Source: Dehalobacter sp. DCM
GTDB lineage: Bacteria > Bacillota > Desulfitobacteriia > Desulfitobacteriales > Syntrophobotulaceae
Direction of reading: 5' to 3'
NCBI RefSeq assembly: GCF_024972775.1
Contig: NZ_CP092282.1
Coordinates: forward strand, 2,039,001-2,103,000
Length of the DNA: 64,000 nt
The notes below the pieces were generated by a model, which was given only the letters and a program-made list of their open reading frames with translations, was not told the DNA's origin and searched no databases. Positions within the stretch are counted from its first letter, which is position 1; each line of letters begins with the position of its first letter. Shown piece after piece: positions 53,049-62,619 of the stretch. The position numbers and the translations under genes are program-made.

Positions 53049-53219
53049 AGGTCTGTACGTCACATACCGCTTTCGGCAGATAGCGCCATCCATAAATTGC
53101 ATTAAGGAAGTTAAAATTCTTTTGCCCTCCTTGGCGAATTTTAACTTAGGTCCATCCATGGACCGTTGCGCTACGCACTCCATGCTCCGCTTGACGCCGG
53201 TATTGTGACATACAGACCT
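53049..53219. repeat. Nested-palindrome intergenic element, possible MITE
   Basis: Outer arms AGGTCTGTACGTCACATACCG (53049-53069, here split as AGGTCTGTACG and TCACATACCG) and 53198-53219 are complementary with one mismatch and one bulge. Inside are GTTAAAATTC/GAATTTTAAC (53110-53119, 53136-53145) and GGTCCAT/ATGGACC (53149-53164). No coding capacity and no clear target duplication. It fills most of the 390-bp gap after ftsW. Confidence 0.6.
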
Positions 53220-53335
53220 TCATATAAGAATTGTCTAGATATTTCGAGAATGGTTTACTAGAACGCAAGGGATATAGTGTGAATTGGACTTGATTTGATT
53301 TGAATTATAAGATGAAACAGATAAGGGATGGGTAC

Positions 53336-54664
53336 ATGGCAGATGGTTTAGTGGTTTCTAGGATTATAGAAAATAGTATCGCGGCAGAGATGGAGATCGA
53401 ACCGGGGGATGTGATCCTCAGTGTCGGTGAGTGTGCGGTTGCAGATATATTGGATCTTCAGTATTTAACGACGGAAAATGCGTTTACCTTAGTCATTCAA
53501 AAACAAAATGAGGAAATTTGGGAACTGGATATTGAGAAGGACCCGGAAGAAATACTGGGCATCGAAGTTGTTGCCGTAGGCCGAGAAGGGCTTATGCAAT
53601 GCCGCAATAACTGCGTGTTTTGTTTTGTAAGACAAATGCCGACCGGAATGAGACCGTCGCTGTATGATTTTGACGATGATTACCGGATGTCAGTCACCCA
53701 GGGGAATTACATCACGTTATCCAATCTCGAAGAAAAAGATTTCAACAGAATCATCCAAATGCGTCTCAGTCCGCTGTATATCTCTGTTCATGCATGGAAT
53801 CCGGCCGTCAGGGAAAAACTGATGGGAAACAAACAGACCGCAAAATTGCCGGAGCAGATGCAAAGGCTGGCAGCAGCTGGGCTTACCCTACACACACAGA
53901 TCGTTCTTGTTCCCGGCTATAATGACGGGGATATTCTTGAAGAAACAGTCGAACACCTCGCAGCCTTATATCCTTCCGTCCAGTCGATAGGGATTGTGCC
54001 GGTGGGTTTAACGAAATACAGAGAAAAGCTGCCCCTTTTACACCCATTCACACCGGCAGCAGCCGAGAAGCTCATCCTCAGCGGGATGATTTGGCAGAAG
54101 AAATATCACGCGCTCACAGGGATGAACCTTGTCTATTTATCGGATGAATTCTATGTTTTGGCCGGAAGGGCATTTCCTGAAAGTCAAAACTACGATGACT
54201 ATCCGCAATTAGAAAACGGGATCGGGATGGTCCGCAAATTTGAAGACGAGATTGCCTATTTTCGTTCACAGCTTCCGAAGACAATTCCCGAGCGCCGGAT
54301 TCATCTGGTCACAGGCACATCCGCCGCGGCTTTTTTCCGAAACGTGATTGCCGAACTTGCTGATATTCAGGGATTATGGGTTACTGTCCATGAAATAAAG
54401 AATCAATTCTTTGGAACGGCGGTGACTGTCGCCGGACTTCTGACAGCTCAGGATATAGCGGATCAACTGGGAAATGTAAATGGCGAGTTTTTTCTGATTC
54501 CGACCGTTATGCTTAAGGCCGATGAAGATGTATTCCTGGATGATCATGATATCGGCTGGTTGGCAGAAAAGGTCAATGGAAAAGCGATTATCGTGGAAAA
54601 TCATGGTCAGAGTTTTTTAGAAGCACTTTTTGGGAAAGAAATTGGAGGTTTTGCCAATGAGTAA
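53336..54664 (+). CDS. PDZ-radical SAM-DUF512 protein
   Basis: A 442-residue protein. An N-terminal PDZ-like domain (about 1-75), then CRNNCVFCF (about 96-104), a CX3CX2C radical SAM-type cluster motif, and a C-terminal DUF512 domain. The family is common next to der in Clostridia; function unknown, and RNA modification has been suggested for relatives. ATG 53336 follows AAGGGATGG; upstream in-frame starts have no site. It overlaps der by 8 bp. Confidence 0.85.
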   Translation: MADGLVVSRIIENSIAAEMEIEPGDVILSVGECAVADILDLQYLTTENAFTLVIQKQNEEIWELDIEKDPEEILGIEVVAVGREGLMQCRNNCVFCFVRQMPTGMRPSLYDFDDDYRMSVTQGNYITLSNLEEKDFNRIIQMRLSPLYISVHAWNPAVREKLMGNKQTAKLPEQMQRLAAAGLTLHTQIVLVPGYNDGDILEETVEHLAALYPSVQSIGIVPVGLTKYREKLPLLHPFTPAAAEKLILSGMIWQKKYHALTGMNLVYLSDEFYVLAGRAFPESQNYDDYPQLENGIGMVRKFEDEIAYFRSQLPKTIPERRIHLVTGTSAAAFFRNVIAELADIQGLWVTVHEIKNQFFGTAVTVAGLLTAQDIADQLGNVNGEFFLIPTVMLKADEDVFLDDHDIGWLAEKVNGKAIIVENHGQSFLEALFGKEIGGFANE

Positions 54665-55988
54665 ACCTGTCGTAGCCATTGTGGGACGACCCAATGTCGG
54701 TAAATCAACGTTGTTTAACCGGATCGTCGGCGGGATGATTGCCATCGTTGAAAATACACCCGGAGTGACCCGGGACCGCTTATATTTTGACGCCGAATGG
54801 CAGGGAAGAAAATTCACTCTGATTGATACCGGCGGGATCGAGTTTAAGGATCAGACAACACCGTTATCATCCATGATGAAGCAGCAGGCAGAAGTGGCTG
54901 TTGATGAGGCGGATGTCATTTTGTTTATGGTGGATGGCAAGTCCGGTCTTACGCCGGATGATCAACAGATTGCCCGCTATTTAAGGAAATCGAATAAACC
55001 GGTGTTATTAGTTGCGAACAAAGTCGAGAAATTTAACCAATTTGAAACTGAAGCCCATGAATTTTTGGCCCTGGGGTTTGGCGATCCGGTTCCCGTCTCG
55101 GCGGTTCATGGTATGAATACCGGCGATTTGCTGGATACCATGGTATCCATGCTGCCGGATGATCCGGTTCAGGACTATGATCCCGATGTGGTGAAAGTCG
55201 CGGTGATCGGCAGACCGAATGTCGGCAAATCCTCCATTGTCAATATGCTGTTGGGAGAGCAGCGTGTTATCGTCAGCGATATTCCCGGGACGACACGCGA
55301 TGCGATTGATACGCCTTTCACCTATGAGGATCGGAATTATGTTCTGATTGACACGGCCGGAATCCGAAGAAAGAAGAAGATCATGGAGGTCACGGAAAAC
55401 TACAGTGTCGTCCGTTCCTTCCGTGCCGTCGATCGATCGGATGTTGTCCTGATGGTGATCGATGCCGTCGAAGGCGTTGCCGAACAGGATAAAAAAATAG
55501 TGGGTTATGCCCATGAAGCCGGTAAGGGACTCATACTCATTATTAACAAATGGGATTTAGTGACGAAAGACGAAAAGACGATTAATAAATATGAAAAGGA
55601 TATTCGGGAAGAACTTTCTTTTATCAGTTATGCACCCACACAGTTTGTCTCGGCAAAGACAGGGCAACGGATCAATAAGATCATGGATCTGGTTGAATTT
55701 GTGGCAGAACAGACCAGCCGGCGTGTATCGACGAGCACACTCAACACCCAGCTGCGGGAATGGGTTCACTTAAATCCGCCGCCTTCAGATAAGGGCGTCC
55801 GCCTGAAAATACTCTATGCAACCCAAAGCAGTGTTCAGCCGCCGACGTTTATCTTCTTTGTCAATGACCCTGAATTAGTTCATTTTTCCTACAAGCGGTA
55901 TCTTGAAAACCAGCTTAGGAAGAATTTCGGCTTTGAAGGTTCACCAATTCGGCTAGTCATGAGGAAACGTGACGAAGAGCAGGATTAA
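54657..55988 (+). CDS. der: Ribosome-associated GTPase Der (EngA)
   Basis: A 443-residue protein with two GTPase domains: [11 protein letters not shown] at residues 10-20 and [11 protein letters not shown] at about 185-195, each with DxxG and NKxD motifs (DTGG, NKVE; DTAG, NKWD), and a C-terminal KH-like domain. It acts in 50S subunit assembly. ATG 54657 follows TTGGAGGTT. Confidence 0.96.
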   Translation: MSKPVVAIVGRPNVGKSTLFNRIVGGMIAIVENTPGVTRDRLYFDAEWQGRKFTLIDTGGIEFKDQTTPLSSMMKQQAEVAVDEADVILFMVDGKSGLTPDDQQIARYLRKSNKPVLLVANKVEKFNQFETEAHEFLALGFGDPVPVSAVHGMNTGDLLDTMVSMLPDDPVQDYDPDVVKVAVIGRPNVGKSSIVNMLLGEQRVIVSDIPGTTRDAIDTPFTYEDRNYVLIDTAGIRRKKKIMEVTENYSVVRSFRAVDRSDVVLMVIDAVEGVAEQDKKIVGYAHEAGKGLILIINKWDLVTKDEKTINKYEKDIREELSFISYAPTQFVSAKTGQRINKIMDLVEFVAEQTSRRVSTSTLNTQLREWVHLNPPPSDKGVRLKILYATQSSVQPPTFIFFVNDPELVHFSYKRYLENQLRKNFGFEGSPIRLVMRKRDEEQD

Positions 55989-56096
55989 AAAAAACGCGGC
56001 AGGAATATCTTTAGTCATAGCGAATGAATGTTTCATAAGATGTATCATCAACAGGTAGCGTTGTTTTAAAGAAAGTAATGGGGAGCAGAGACACGT

Positions 56097-56678
56097 ATGA
56101 ACTACCTTCTATTTGTACTGGCATATTTACTTGGGACTATCCCTTCCGCTTTTCTGGCAGGAAAGCTTAAACATATCGATGTCCGCAAGCATGGCAGCGG
56201 GAACATGGGGGCAACCAATTCCTTCCGGGTTCTTGGACCGGTGTGGGGCATCATTGTCCTGGTTATGGATGCACTCAAGGGCGGACTCGCTGCATTGATT
56301 TGTTACCAGGTATTTGGGCCTTGGGGCGGGATCATCGGCGGTATACTGGCGATGGTGGGTCATAGCTTTAATCCGTTTTTTGGTTTTAAACGAACCGGTA
56401 AAGGTGCGGCGTGTGGTTTGGGAATTATTATTTTCCTTATACCGAAAGTAACGATTGTTCTCATTGTCGTATTTGTTCTGGTTGCATTGATCAGCCGATA
56501 CATATCGCTGGCTTCGATAACGTCGGCGATATCCGTAGCCATCTCAGTTTTTATATTTGATGTCGACCTTCCGTATAAAGTACTCGCCGTGGTTGGCGCG
56601 ACGGGTATAATCATACTCCATCAGTCCAATATCAAACGTCTGATCAAAGGGACTGAAGCTAAATTTGGGAAAAAGTAG
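56097..56678 (+). CDS. plsY: Glycerol-3-phosphate acyltransferase PlsY
   Basis: A 193-residue membrane enzyme using acyl-phosphate to acylate glycerol 3-phosphate. GSGNMGATNSFRVLG, GHSFNPFFGFKRTGKGAA (cited in part as FKRTGKGAA) and five membrane segments are typical. It lies 15 bp before gpsA, which makes its substrate. Confidence 0.95.
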   Translation: MNYLLFVLAYLLGTIPSAFLAGKLKHIDVRKHGSGNMGATNSFRVLGPVWGIIVLVMDALKGGLAALICYQVFGPWGGIIGGILAMVGHSFNPFFGFKRTGKGAACGLGIIIFLIPKVTIVLIVVFVLVALISRYISLASITSAISVAISVFIFDVDLPYKVLAVVGATGIIILHQSNIKRLIKGTEAKFGKK

Positions 56679-56692
56679 GGGGAGATAACAAA

Positions 56693-57703
56693 ATGAAAAA
56701 GATTGCTGTATTTGGATCCGGAAGCTGGGGGACCGCCATCGCCACGCTGTTGGTCAGAGCCGGTCATAACGTATCCCTGATTGGTATCTTTGCCGATGAG
56801 ATTGATTTAATGAAACGAAAAAAAGAGAATGTCCAATATCTTCCCGGGGTATTTCTGCCTGATGAAATCACACCGACAACGGATCTGAAGGAACTGGATG
56901 CCGAGGCCGTTTTCTTAAGTGTTCCTTCCCATGCGGTCAGGGAGTGTGCCCAGCTGATGAAGCCTTACCTAAGACCGGGATGTATTATCATTAATACGGG
57001 GAAAGGACTTGAAGAAAAGACGGGTTTACGGCTTTCACAAGTGCTGGAGGAAGAGCTTCCAAACCATCCCATCGCGGTGCTTTCCGGTCCGAGTCATGCG
57101 GAAGAAGTTGGCAGAGATGTTGTGACGGCGGTGGTTGTTGCCGCAAAAGATATCAAGGTAGCCGAGGCGGTTCAGGATTTGGTCATGACTTCAAAATTCA
57201 GAGTCTACACGAATCAGGATATTATCGGTGTTGAAATGGGCGGTGCGCTGAAAAATATTATTGCGCTGTGTACAGGAATTCTGGATGGAATGAATCCAAA
57301 AGATAATACCAAAGCGGCGTTGATGACACGCGGTCTAGCTGAAATGACTCGTTTAGGCGTCGCTATGGGCGGCAAACCGGAGACTTTTTACGGATTGGCC
57401 GGTATCGGGGACCTGATTGTTACCTGTACGAGCTTGCACAGTCGGAACCTGCGCGCCGGCAGAGCCTTAGGTACCGGCAAACCGCTGGATGAGGTATTGC
57501 GGGAGGTCGGGATGGTTGTCGAAGGTGTCAAGGCGACGACAGTTGCTTATAAATTGAGCAAGGAATTAGATATATCCATGCCGATTACGGAACAGGCCTA
57601 TAAAGTCCTATATGAAGGCCTGAGCCCGAGCGAAGCCCTGGAGAACCTGATGATGCGGGGTAAGAAACATGAAACAGAAGACTCAGGGATTTTAGGATTT
57701 TGA
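56693..57703 (+). CDS. gpsA: Glycerol-3-phosphate dehydrogenase [NAD(P)+]
   Basis: A 336-residue cytoplasmic enzyme reducing dihydroxyacetone phosphate. Nucleotide-binding GSGSWGTAIA at residues 7-16; the catalytic-domain GGALKNIIAL and AGIGDLIVTCTS segments are present. The plsY-gpsA-spoIVA order is conserved in spore-forming Firmicutes. Confidence 0.96.
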   Translation: MKKIAVFGSGSWGTAIATLLVRAGHNVSLIGIFADEIDLMKRKKENVQYLPGVFLPDEITPTTDLKELDAEAVFLSVPSHAVRECAQLMKPYLRPGCIIINTGKGLEEKTGLRLSQVLEEELPNHPIAVLSGPSHAEEVGRDVVTAVVVAAKDIKVAEAVQDLVMTSKFRVYTNQDIIGVEMGGALKNIIALCTGILDGMNPKDNTKAALMTRGLAEMTRLGVAMGGKPETFYGLAGIGDLIVTCTSLHSRNLRAGRALGTGKPLDEVLREVGMVVEGVKATTVAYKLSKELDISMPITEQAYKVLYEGLSPSEALENLMMRGKKHETEDSGILGF

Positions 57704-57750
57704 TCATTCGATTATTGATCGTCTGACTATAAACTGTCTGCCTGCCCCAG

Positions 57751-57784
57751 AAGGGCGCTTCATAACTGAGGCGTTCTTTTTTTT
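57751..57784 (+). terminator. Terminator after gpsA
   Basis: A 12-bp stem (several G-U pairs) from AAGGGCGCTTCA to TGAGGCGTTCTT around TAAC, followed by a T run. Confidence 0.75.
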
Positions 57785-57873
57785 GCTGGGGATTTGTTGA
57801 CTCACACAAATACTCCGCTCACCCGTTTTCGCAGCAAAAATAGTCCAGAGGATTGTTTAGTGTATGTAATAAC

Positions 57874-57902
57874 ACATATTTAGGATAACACGAGCATACA
57901 TA
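57874..57902 (+). promoter_or_regulatory. Sigma-E-type promoter of spoIVA
   Basis: ACATATT (-35) and CATACATA (-10) are 14 bp apart, matching the mother-cell sigma-E consensus. It lies 190 bp before spoIVA. The rest of the 389-bp gap holds the gpsA terminator and AT-rich leader. Confidence 0.65.
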
Positions 57903-58092
57903 CTAACAATGCAGTCTTTTCCAGGAAAAACGGCAAAAAATTGAGGCATAAATTACTAATTTAGCAAATATAAATATAATGCTTAAGGTGCTAGTCCTGT
58001 TCTTAATCGTTATAGATGATGACAAGCAACGGAAAAAGTAGATTGATGGTCCTTACTCAAGGACAGCACACTAAAAGGGAGGGAATAGTTGT

Positions 58093-59577
58093 ATGCAAAA
58101 CTATGACATTTTCAGCGACATTGCTGAACGGACAGGAGGGGATATCTACTTCGGTGTGGTCGGTCCCGTAAGGACAGGAAAATCTACATTTATCAAACGC
58201 TTTATGGAACTTCTGGTGTTGCCGAATATCTCCAATGTTTTTGAACGGGAAAGAGCTCGGGATGAGCTTCCGCAAAGCGGTGCCGGCCGCAGAATAACGA
58301 CAACGGAACCCAAGTTTATTCCGTCGGAAGCCGTTGAAGTCGTTTTGAAAGATACGATCCATATGAACGTTCGCCTGGTGGATTGTGTGGGTTACTCTGT
58401 TAACGGTGCTCTGGGTTATGAAGGCGAAGACGAGGATGAGCCGCGCATGGTCCATACCCCTTGGAACGATGAGCCCATTCCGTTTGAGGAAGCAGCAGAA
58501 ATCGGGACCCGGAAAGTGATTACGGACCACTCAACGTTGGGAATTGTGGTCACTACCGATGGTTCCATCTCGGATATTGCCAGAGAAAACTACATTGAAG
58601 CCGAGCAGCGTGTGGTTTCCGAACTGAAGGAAATCGGTAAACCATTTGTCATCCTGCTGAACACGACACGGCCCTATGCAGAAAATACCATGGAACTCAG
58701 CCGGTCATTAGGAGACGAATATCAGGTGCCGGTCATCCCGGTTGATTGCATGGAAATGAACATGAACGACATATCGCAGATACTTGAGGAGATTCTCTTT
58801 GAATTTCCGGTGGCTGAAGTCAATATTGAGCTGCCGAAATGGGTGGAAGAACTCGAACTGTCGCATCCGATCCGGGCGAGCTTTGAAGAAGTCATCCAAC
58901 GCGCGGTTAGTGATATCAAACGCATCCGTGATATTGACAGCGCTCTGGAAATATTGACACAGTGTCCGCATTCCAAAGATGTCGTTTTGAAGGAGACTGA
59001 TTTGGGAACAGGCAGGGCTGAAATAGAAATCAGCACGGAGCAGGATCTCTTCAAGAAGGTCCTCGAACAGCTGACTGGCATCAATATTGAGGGCGATCAT
59101 ACGCTCCTGCGGATGATCCTGGATTACAGCAAAGCGAAGAAGGAATGGGATAAACTGTCCAAAGCCTTTGAGGAAGTCAAAGTAAACGGCTATGGTGTTG
59201 TGACCCCGCAGCTCGATGAAATGTTCCTGGAAGAGCCTGAACTGGTCAAATCCGGCGGACATTACGGGATCAAGCTGAAAGCGAGCGCACCGTCACTGCA
59301 CATTCTGAGAGCCGATGTAACGACGGAAATTACACCGCTTATTGGGACAGAGAAGCAGGCAGAAGAACTCGTTAAATATATCCTGGATGAGTTCGAATCC
59401 GATCCGAAGAAGGTATGGGGCTCCAATATTTTTGGTAAATCCCTGCATGATTTGGTCAGAGAAGGCATCCAGAACAAACTGTATAAAATGCCGGATAATG
59501 TCCAAATCAAGCTTCAGGATACACTGCAGCGCATTGTGAACGAAGGACATGGAGGACTTATCTGCATCATCATCTGA
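58093..59577 (+). CDS. spoIVA: Stage IV sporulation protein A, coat morphogenetic ATPase
   Basis: A 494-residue protein of standard length. Walker A GPVRTGKST at residues 24-32; RITTTEPKFIP and RLVDCVGYSVNGALG follow; the C-terminus is conserved to GHGGLICIII. SpoIVA polymerises on the forespore surface as the coat basement layer. AAGGGAGGG precedes the ATG. The gene is intact. Confidence 0.97.
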   Translation: MQNYDIFSDIAERTGGDIYFGVVGPVRTGKSTFIKRFMELLVLPNISNVFERERARDELPQSGAGRRITTTEPKFIPSEAVEVVLKDTIHMNVRLVDCVGYSVNGALGYEGEDEDEPRMVHTPWNDEPIPFEEAAEIGTRKVITDHSTLGIVVTTDGSISDIARENYIEAEQRVVSELKEIGKPFVILLNTTRPYAENTMELSRSLGDEYQVPVIPVDCMEMNMNDISQILEEILFEFPVAEVNIELPKWVEELELSHPIRASFEEVIQRAVSDIKRIRDIDSALEILTQCPHSKDVVLKETDLGTGRAEIEISTEQDLFKKVLEQLTGINIEGDHTLLRMILDYSKAKKEWDKLSKAFEEVKVNGYGVVTPQLDEMFLEEPELVKSGGHYGIKLKASAPSLHILRADVTTEITPLIGTEKQAEELVKYILDEFESDPKKVWGSNIFGKSLHDLVREGIQNKLYKMPDNVQIKLQDTLQRIVNEGHGGLICIII

Positions 59578-59613
59578 TCTTCAAAACAGCTTTCTTGTAA
59601 AAATATCGATTAT

Positions 59614-59657
59614 AACAGGAAAAGGAAAGCGCAGGCGCAAGCTTTCCTTTTCCTGTT
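59614..59657 (+). terminator. Terminator after spoIVA
   Basis: Perfect 17-nt arms (59614-59630 and 59641-59657) around a 10-nt loop. Confidence 0.85.
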
Positions 59658-59765
59658 GTCAATTGCCCCTTTCCATGTTTATAATAAGTAAAGTATTATG
59701 CACAGATATAATGAGATTCAAAGTAAACCTATTTCGTAATATGAATTTTTGAGGGAGCTGGTTTT

Positions 59766-60212
59766 GTGAGTAAACAGAAAAAAGATTTTCTGTTGGTAAG
59801 TAAGGAGATTCTTCCTGAGGCGATTACGAAAACAGCTCAGGCGAAAGAACTCTTGGCCAAGTTTGATGTATTGACCGTCAATGAAGCCTGTGAAAGGGTA
59901 GAAATCAGCCGCAGTGCATTTTATAAATATAAAGACGGCGTCTTTCCTTTTTATGAAGCAAGCAAAGAAAAGATGATCACTCTGTCCTTATTGCTGATGG
60001 ATAAAGCCGGTATTCTATCCAATGTTCTGAACTATGTCGCTTCGGTTTCCGGGAACATCATCACCATCAACCAGGGCATTCCGCTGCAGGGTATCGCTAA
60101 CGTCTCCATATCCATAGAAACAGAAAAGATGGAGGAAACGGTAGAGAGCCTGGTGGCAAATTTAGGAGAACTGGACGGAGTAAAGAAAATCGAACTCATC
60201 GCCAAGAGTTGA
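59766..60212 (+). CDS. pheB: ACT-domain protein, PheB family (UPF0735)
   Basis: A 148-residue protein. An N-terminal helix-turn-helix-like segment (VNEACERVEISRSAFYKYKD) precedes an ACT domain (LLMDKAGILSNVLNYVA, about 77-93). It is described as a regulatory or chorismate-mutase-linked protein of phenylalanine metabolism, with little direct evidence. GTG start after GGGAGC. Confidence 0.85.
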   Translation: MSKQKKDFLLVSKEILPEAITKTAQAKELLAKFDVLTVNEACERVEISRSAFYKYKDGVFPFYEASKEKMITLSLLLMDKAGILSNVLNYVASVSGNIITINQGIPLQGIANVSISIETEKMEETVESLVANLGELDGVKKIELIAKS

Positions 60213-60243
60213 ATTGTTTTAACAAAATATTAGGTTGGAGTTA

Positions 60244-60277
60244 AAAAACCACTGAACAAAAATGTACGGTGGTTTTT
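60244..60277 (+). terminator. Terminator after pheB
   Basis: AAAAACCAC pairs with GTGGTTTTT around a 16-nt loop, ending in a T run. Confidence 0.75.
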
Positions 60278-60414
60278 GTCTAATTAAATTTATGATTGCA
60301 ACTTTATTAATCAAAAAAATCACATTGTCTTAATTAGTAAAAAATCCCTGAGTATTATAAGGAAGATTGTAAATAATACTAATACATTCCAAAATGAAAG
60401 GAGGGAAATAAGAA

Positions 60415-60561
60415 ATGGCAAAATATAGACTTCCGATAGATAAGGGTCAAGCAGCTAGTGCTATGGGTGTAAGCTTAGGACCTGACACAACATCCAGACA
60501 AAACGGTTCCGTAGGTGGATATATGGTAAAGAAAACGTTTGAAAGCTTTGGAAGCCGCTAA
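60415..60561 (+). CDS. Short alpha/beta-type small acid-soluble spore protein
   Basis: A 48-residue protein. MGVSLGPDTTSRQNGSVGG followed by MVKK matches the second half of alpha/beta SASPs (GVxLGADTTSRANGSVGG and MVK). These bind spore DNA and protect it. The N-terminal half, which carries the GPR protease cleavage site in ordinary members, is missing or replaced by MAKYRLPIDKGQAA. AAAGGAGGG precedes the ATG by 7 nt and a strong terminator follows, so the small gene looks complete. Confidence 0.8.
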   Translation: MAKYRLPIDKGQAASAMGVSLGPDTTSRQNGSVGGYMVKKTFESFGSR

Positions 60562-60594
60562 CTGTTCCTTGGAAATGTAGAGTTTTTATACAGA

Positions 60595-60623
60595 GGGAGC
60601 CGTGCATTAACGGTTCCCTTTTT
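60595..60623 (+). terminator. Terminator after the SASP gene
   Basis: GGGAGCCGT pairs with ACGGTTCCC around GCATTA, followed by five T. Confidence 0.85.
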
Positions 60624-60786
60624 ATTAACCTTATATAGAATACCCCAAAAAAAACTAAATATTCTAGGAAAATGATAAAATGATGAATTCAAAACGATAA
60701 ATTCATTTTTGGCATTGCATACTGCTTGATTTTTCGCCCCTATTATGGTAAATTGTATTAGTGCTTCGAGAGAAGCATATTTTAGT

Positions 60787-60864
60787 CGGGGCGTAGCTCA
60801 GTTTGGCTAGAGCGCTACCTTGGGGTGGTAGAGGCCGCAAGTTCAAGTCTTGTCGCTCCGACCA
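60787..60864 (+). tRNA. tRNA-Pro (GGG), CCA encoded
   Basis: A complete cloverleaf: acceptor CGGGGCG/CGCTCCG, anticodon stem CTACC/GGTAG with loop TTGGGGT giving anticodon GGG, T-arm GCAAG-TTCAAGT-CTTGT, discriminator A and genomic CCA. A promoter TTGATT-N17-TAAATT lies at 60726-60754. Confidence 0.93.
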
Positions 60865-60896
60865 GAACTTATAAACTATATAAGTAAGAACAAACT

Positions 60897-60924
60897 AAGA
60901 GAGCTATTTTAGCTCTCTTTTCAT
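60897..60924 (+). terminator. Terminator after tRNA-Pro
   Basis: AAGAGAGCTA pairs with TAGCTCTCTT around TTT, followed by T. Confidence 0.85.
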
Positions 60925-60928
60925 ATAT

Positions 60929-61145
60929 AGCGTGCCCAGCTAAGCACGCATTATCTATCTGGTGAGAGTCCAGTCAAGGTAAGTGCCAAGACGCCCTGTA
61001 GCTAGGATGCCTACGTATGGAGAAATCTGTGCGTAGGAGCGTTGAACAGTCGAAAGACTGATTAAGCTCTACCCAGAGTTCGCGTCGCAATTCCAGGACG
61101 GACTGGAAAACATTCATACAAAGCAGGGAAACAAGTTCAAGGTTG
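60929..61145 (+). other. Group II intron-like 5' fragment
   Basis: Sequence beginning GCGTGCCCAGCTAAGCACGC, then CTGGTGAGAGTCCAGTC and several short stem-loops, resembles the first domain of a bacterial group II intron. No reverse transcriptase or domain V-VI is found, so it is probably a remnant. It abuts a truncated minus-strand reading frame. Confidence 0.4.
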
Positions 61146-61279
61146 TTCACAATAATTTTAAGTGAGATCTCAACAGCTACTTTTCTATTTTTCGTATTCA
61201 TAGTAATTGAATCATGTTCTCGTGTAATTTCTACAACTTCGTATTCTTCATACAGTATTCCTTCTTCAAAGTTAGTCAT
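61140..61279 (-). pseudogene. Small gene fragment truncated by intron-like DNA
   Basis: An ATG at 61279, behind AGAGAGGT, opens a frame encoding about 46 plausible residues (MTNFEEGILYEEYEVVEI...) before it runs into the intron-like sequence. The frame stays open to 60974 by chance composition. No family recognised. The following 61280-61633 stretch shows no other feature I can support. Confidence 0.4.
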
Positions 61280-61633
61280 AAAAATACCTCTCTGGTTAGA
61301 AATAATAATAAAATAATAGCTTCTATCTTTTTAACTGACATTTTAACAGAAAAAAAGTAGATAAGATATCGCATTATGCACATTGATAACGTTGTGTCAT
61401 TAAATTCGGACATATATTACCTGATTTTAGATGAGCTAACTTACCAGTGGGATATTTCTATTCTGAGGAAGTTAATGCTGGCCTTATTATTGTCCAATGA
61501 AAGATAACCAATACGATGCGATTTACAGGTACTTTTGTAATAATAAGTTACTGTTCCAGATTCCTCATGGCAATTTGGTATAAGATTGTTTATAATTGAA
61601 AAAGAAAAATTTCGTTGAAAGAAAGTGCAAGAT

Positions 61634-62533
61634 ATGGATATCCGAAAGATCAGGTACTTTATTTCTGTCGCTGAAACATTGAACTTTACCCGGGCTGCCA
61701 GAAGGCACTATATATCCCAGACGGCGATGAGCCAGCAAATTGCTTTGCTGGAAGAAGAGTTGGGGGTCATTTTATTCGAACGCAGTACGAACAAAGTCAA
61801 ACTGACAAACGCCGGAAGCTTTTTTCTGAAGGAAGCTGTTGTAATCGTTGAAAAGCTGGAATATGCTGTCCTGCAAACCCGTAAGATCGCGCAGGGTTCA
61901 TGCAGTAGCTTTACCTGCGGGTACTCGGATCCGATTGAATTAGATATTCTGCGAACGATTGCAGACAGTTATCTACAGGAATACCCGAATGCCGATATTC
62001 GGTTTGACGAACAAAATTTCAGCATCCTACTGGAAAAGGTCAATAACGGGACCTGTGATGTTGCCTTTTTCCCGGAAAGCGAAATATGGAACCTGCAGGA
62101 TATCAGAAAATTGACTCTATACCTTGATAAGATCATTTTAGCGGTGAGCAGGAACCACCCCAAAGCCAGATTAGGGAAGATCCCGGCTATTGAAGTCGCT
62201 AATGAAAAGATCATCATGCTCAGTCAGGAGGCCGGTCCGAACAATTATAAAACCATGCTACAGTACTGCCGGAAAGACGGCTATGAACCCAATATCGTCG
62301 AGCTCGTCCCGACATTTGATATGCTGATGCTTCTGGTCGAGCTGAACCGGGGCGTTTGCTTTGTGCCGAATACCTGGCGTAATAAAGCCAACGACAAGCT
62401 GGCTTTTCTGGAAATAGAGGGCACCACCCACATGATCACAATCGAAATGGCTTGGCGCAAAGACAATAAAAACGAAGGATTAAAGGCATTTATTGAAGTC
62501 GCCAAAAGATTTGCCTATAATGAAACAGTTTGA
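61634..62533 (+). CDS. LysR-family transcriptional regulator
   Basis: A 299-residue regulator. Winged helix at about 1-60 (YFISVAETLNFTRAARRHYIS, cited in part as LNFTRAARRHYISQ; then AMSQQIALLEEELG) and a substrate-binding domain from about 90. The ATG at 61634 is preferred to an in-frame GTG 9 nt earlier; neither has a strong site. It probably controls the flavoprotein gene at 63489, from which it is now separated by an IS element. Inducer unknown. Confidence 0.88.
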   Translation: MDIRKIRYFISVAETLNFTRAARRHYISQTAMSQQIALLEEELGVILFERSTNKVKLTNAGSFFLKEAVVIVEKLEYAVLQTRKIAQGSCSSFTCGYSDPIELDILRTIADSYLQEYPNADIRFDEQNFSILLEKVNNGTCDVAFFPESEIWNLQDIRKLTLYLDKIILAVSRNHPKARLGKIPAIEVANEKIIMLSQEAGPNNYKTMLQYCRKDGYEPNIVELVPTFDMLMLLVELNRGVCFVPNTWRNKANDKLAFLEIEGTTHMITIEMAWRKDNKNEGLKAFIEVAKRFAYNETV

Positions 62534-62619
62534 TATTTTGAGTGCAGCCTGCCGGATTTCCTTGATGCCTGTATCGCATCCCGAAGCAGGGATTTCTATA
62601 TTTGTTACAATCTTAATCA

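Noticed and set aside
55008-55514. A 168-codon minus-strand frame inside der
   Set aside because: Antisense shadow of the GTPase domains; no start site support.
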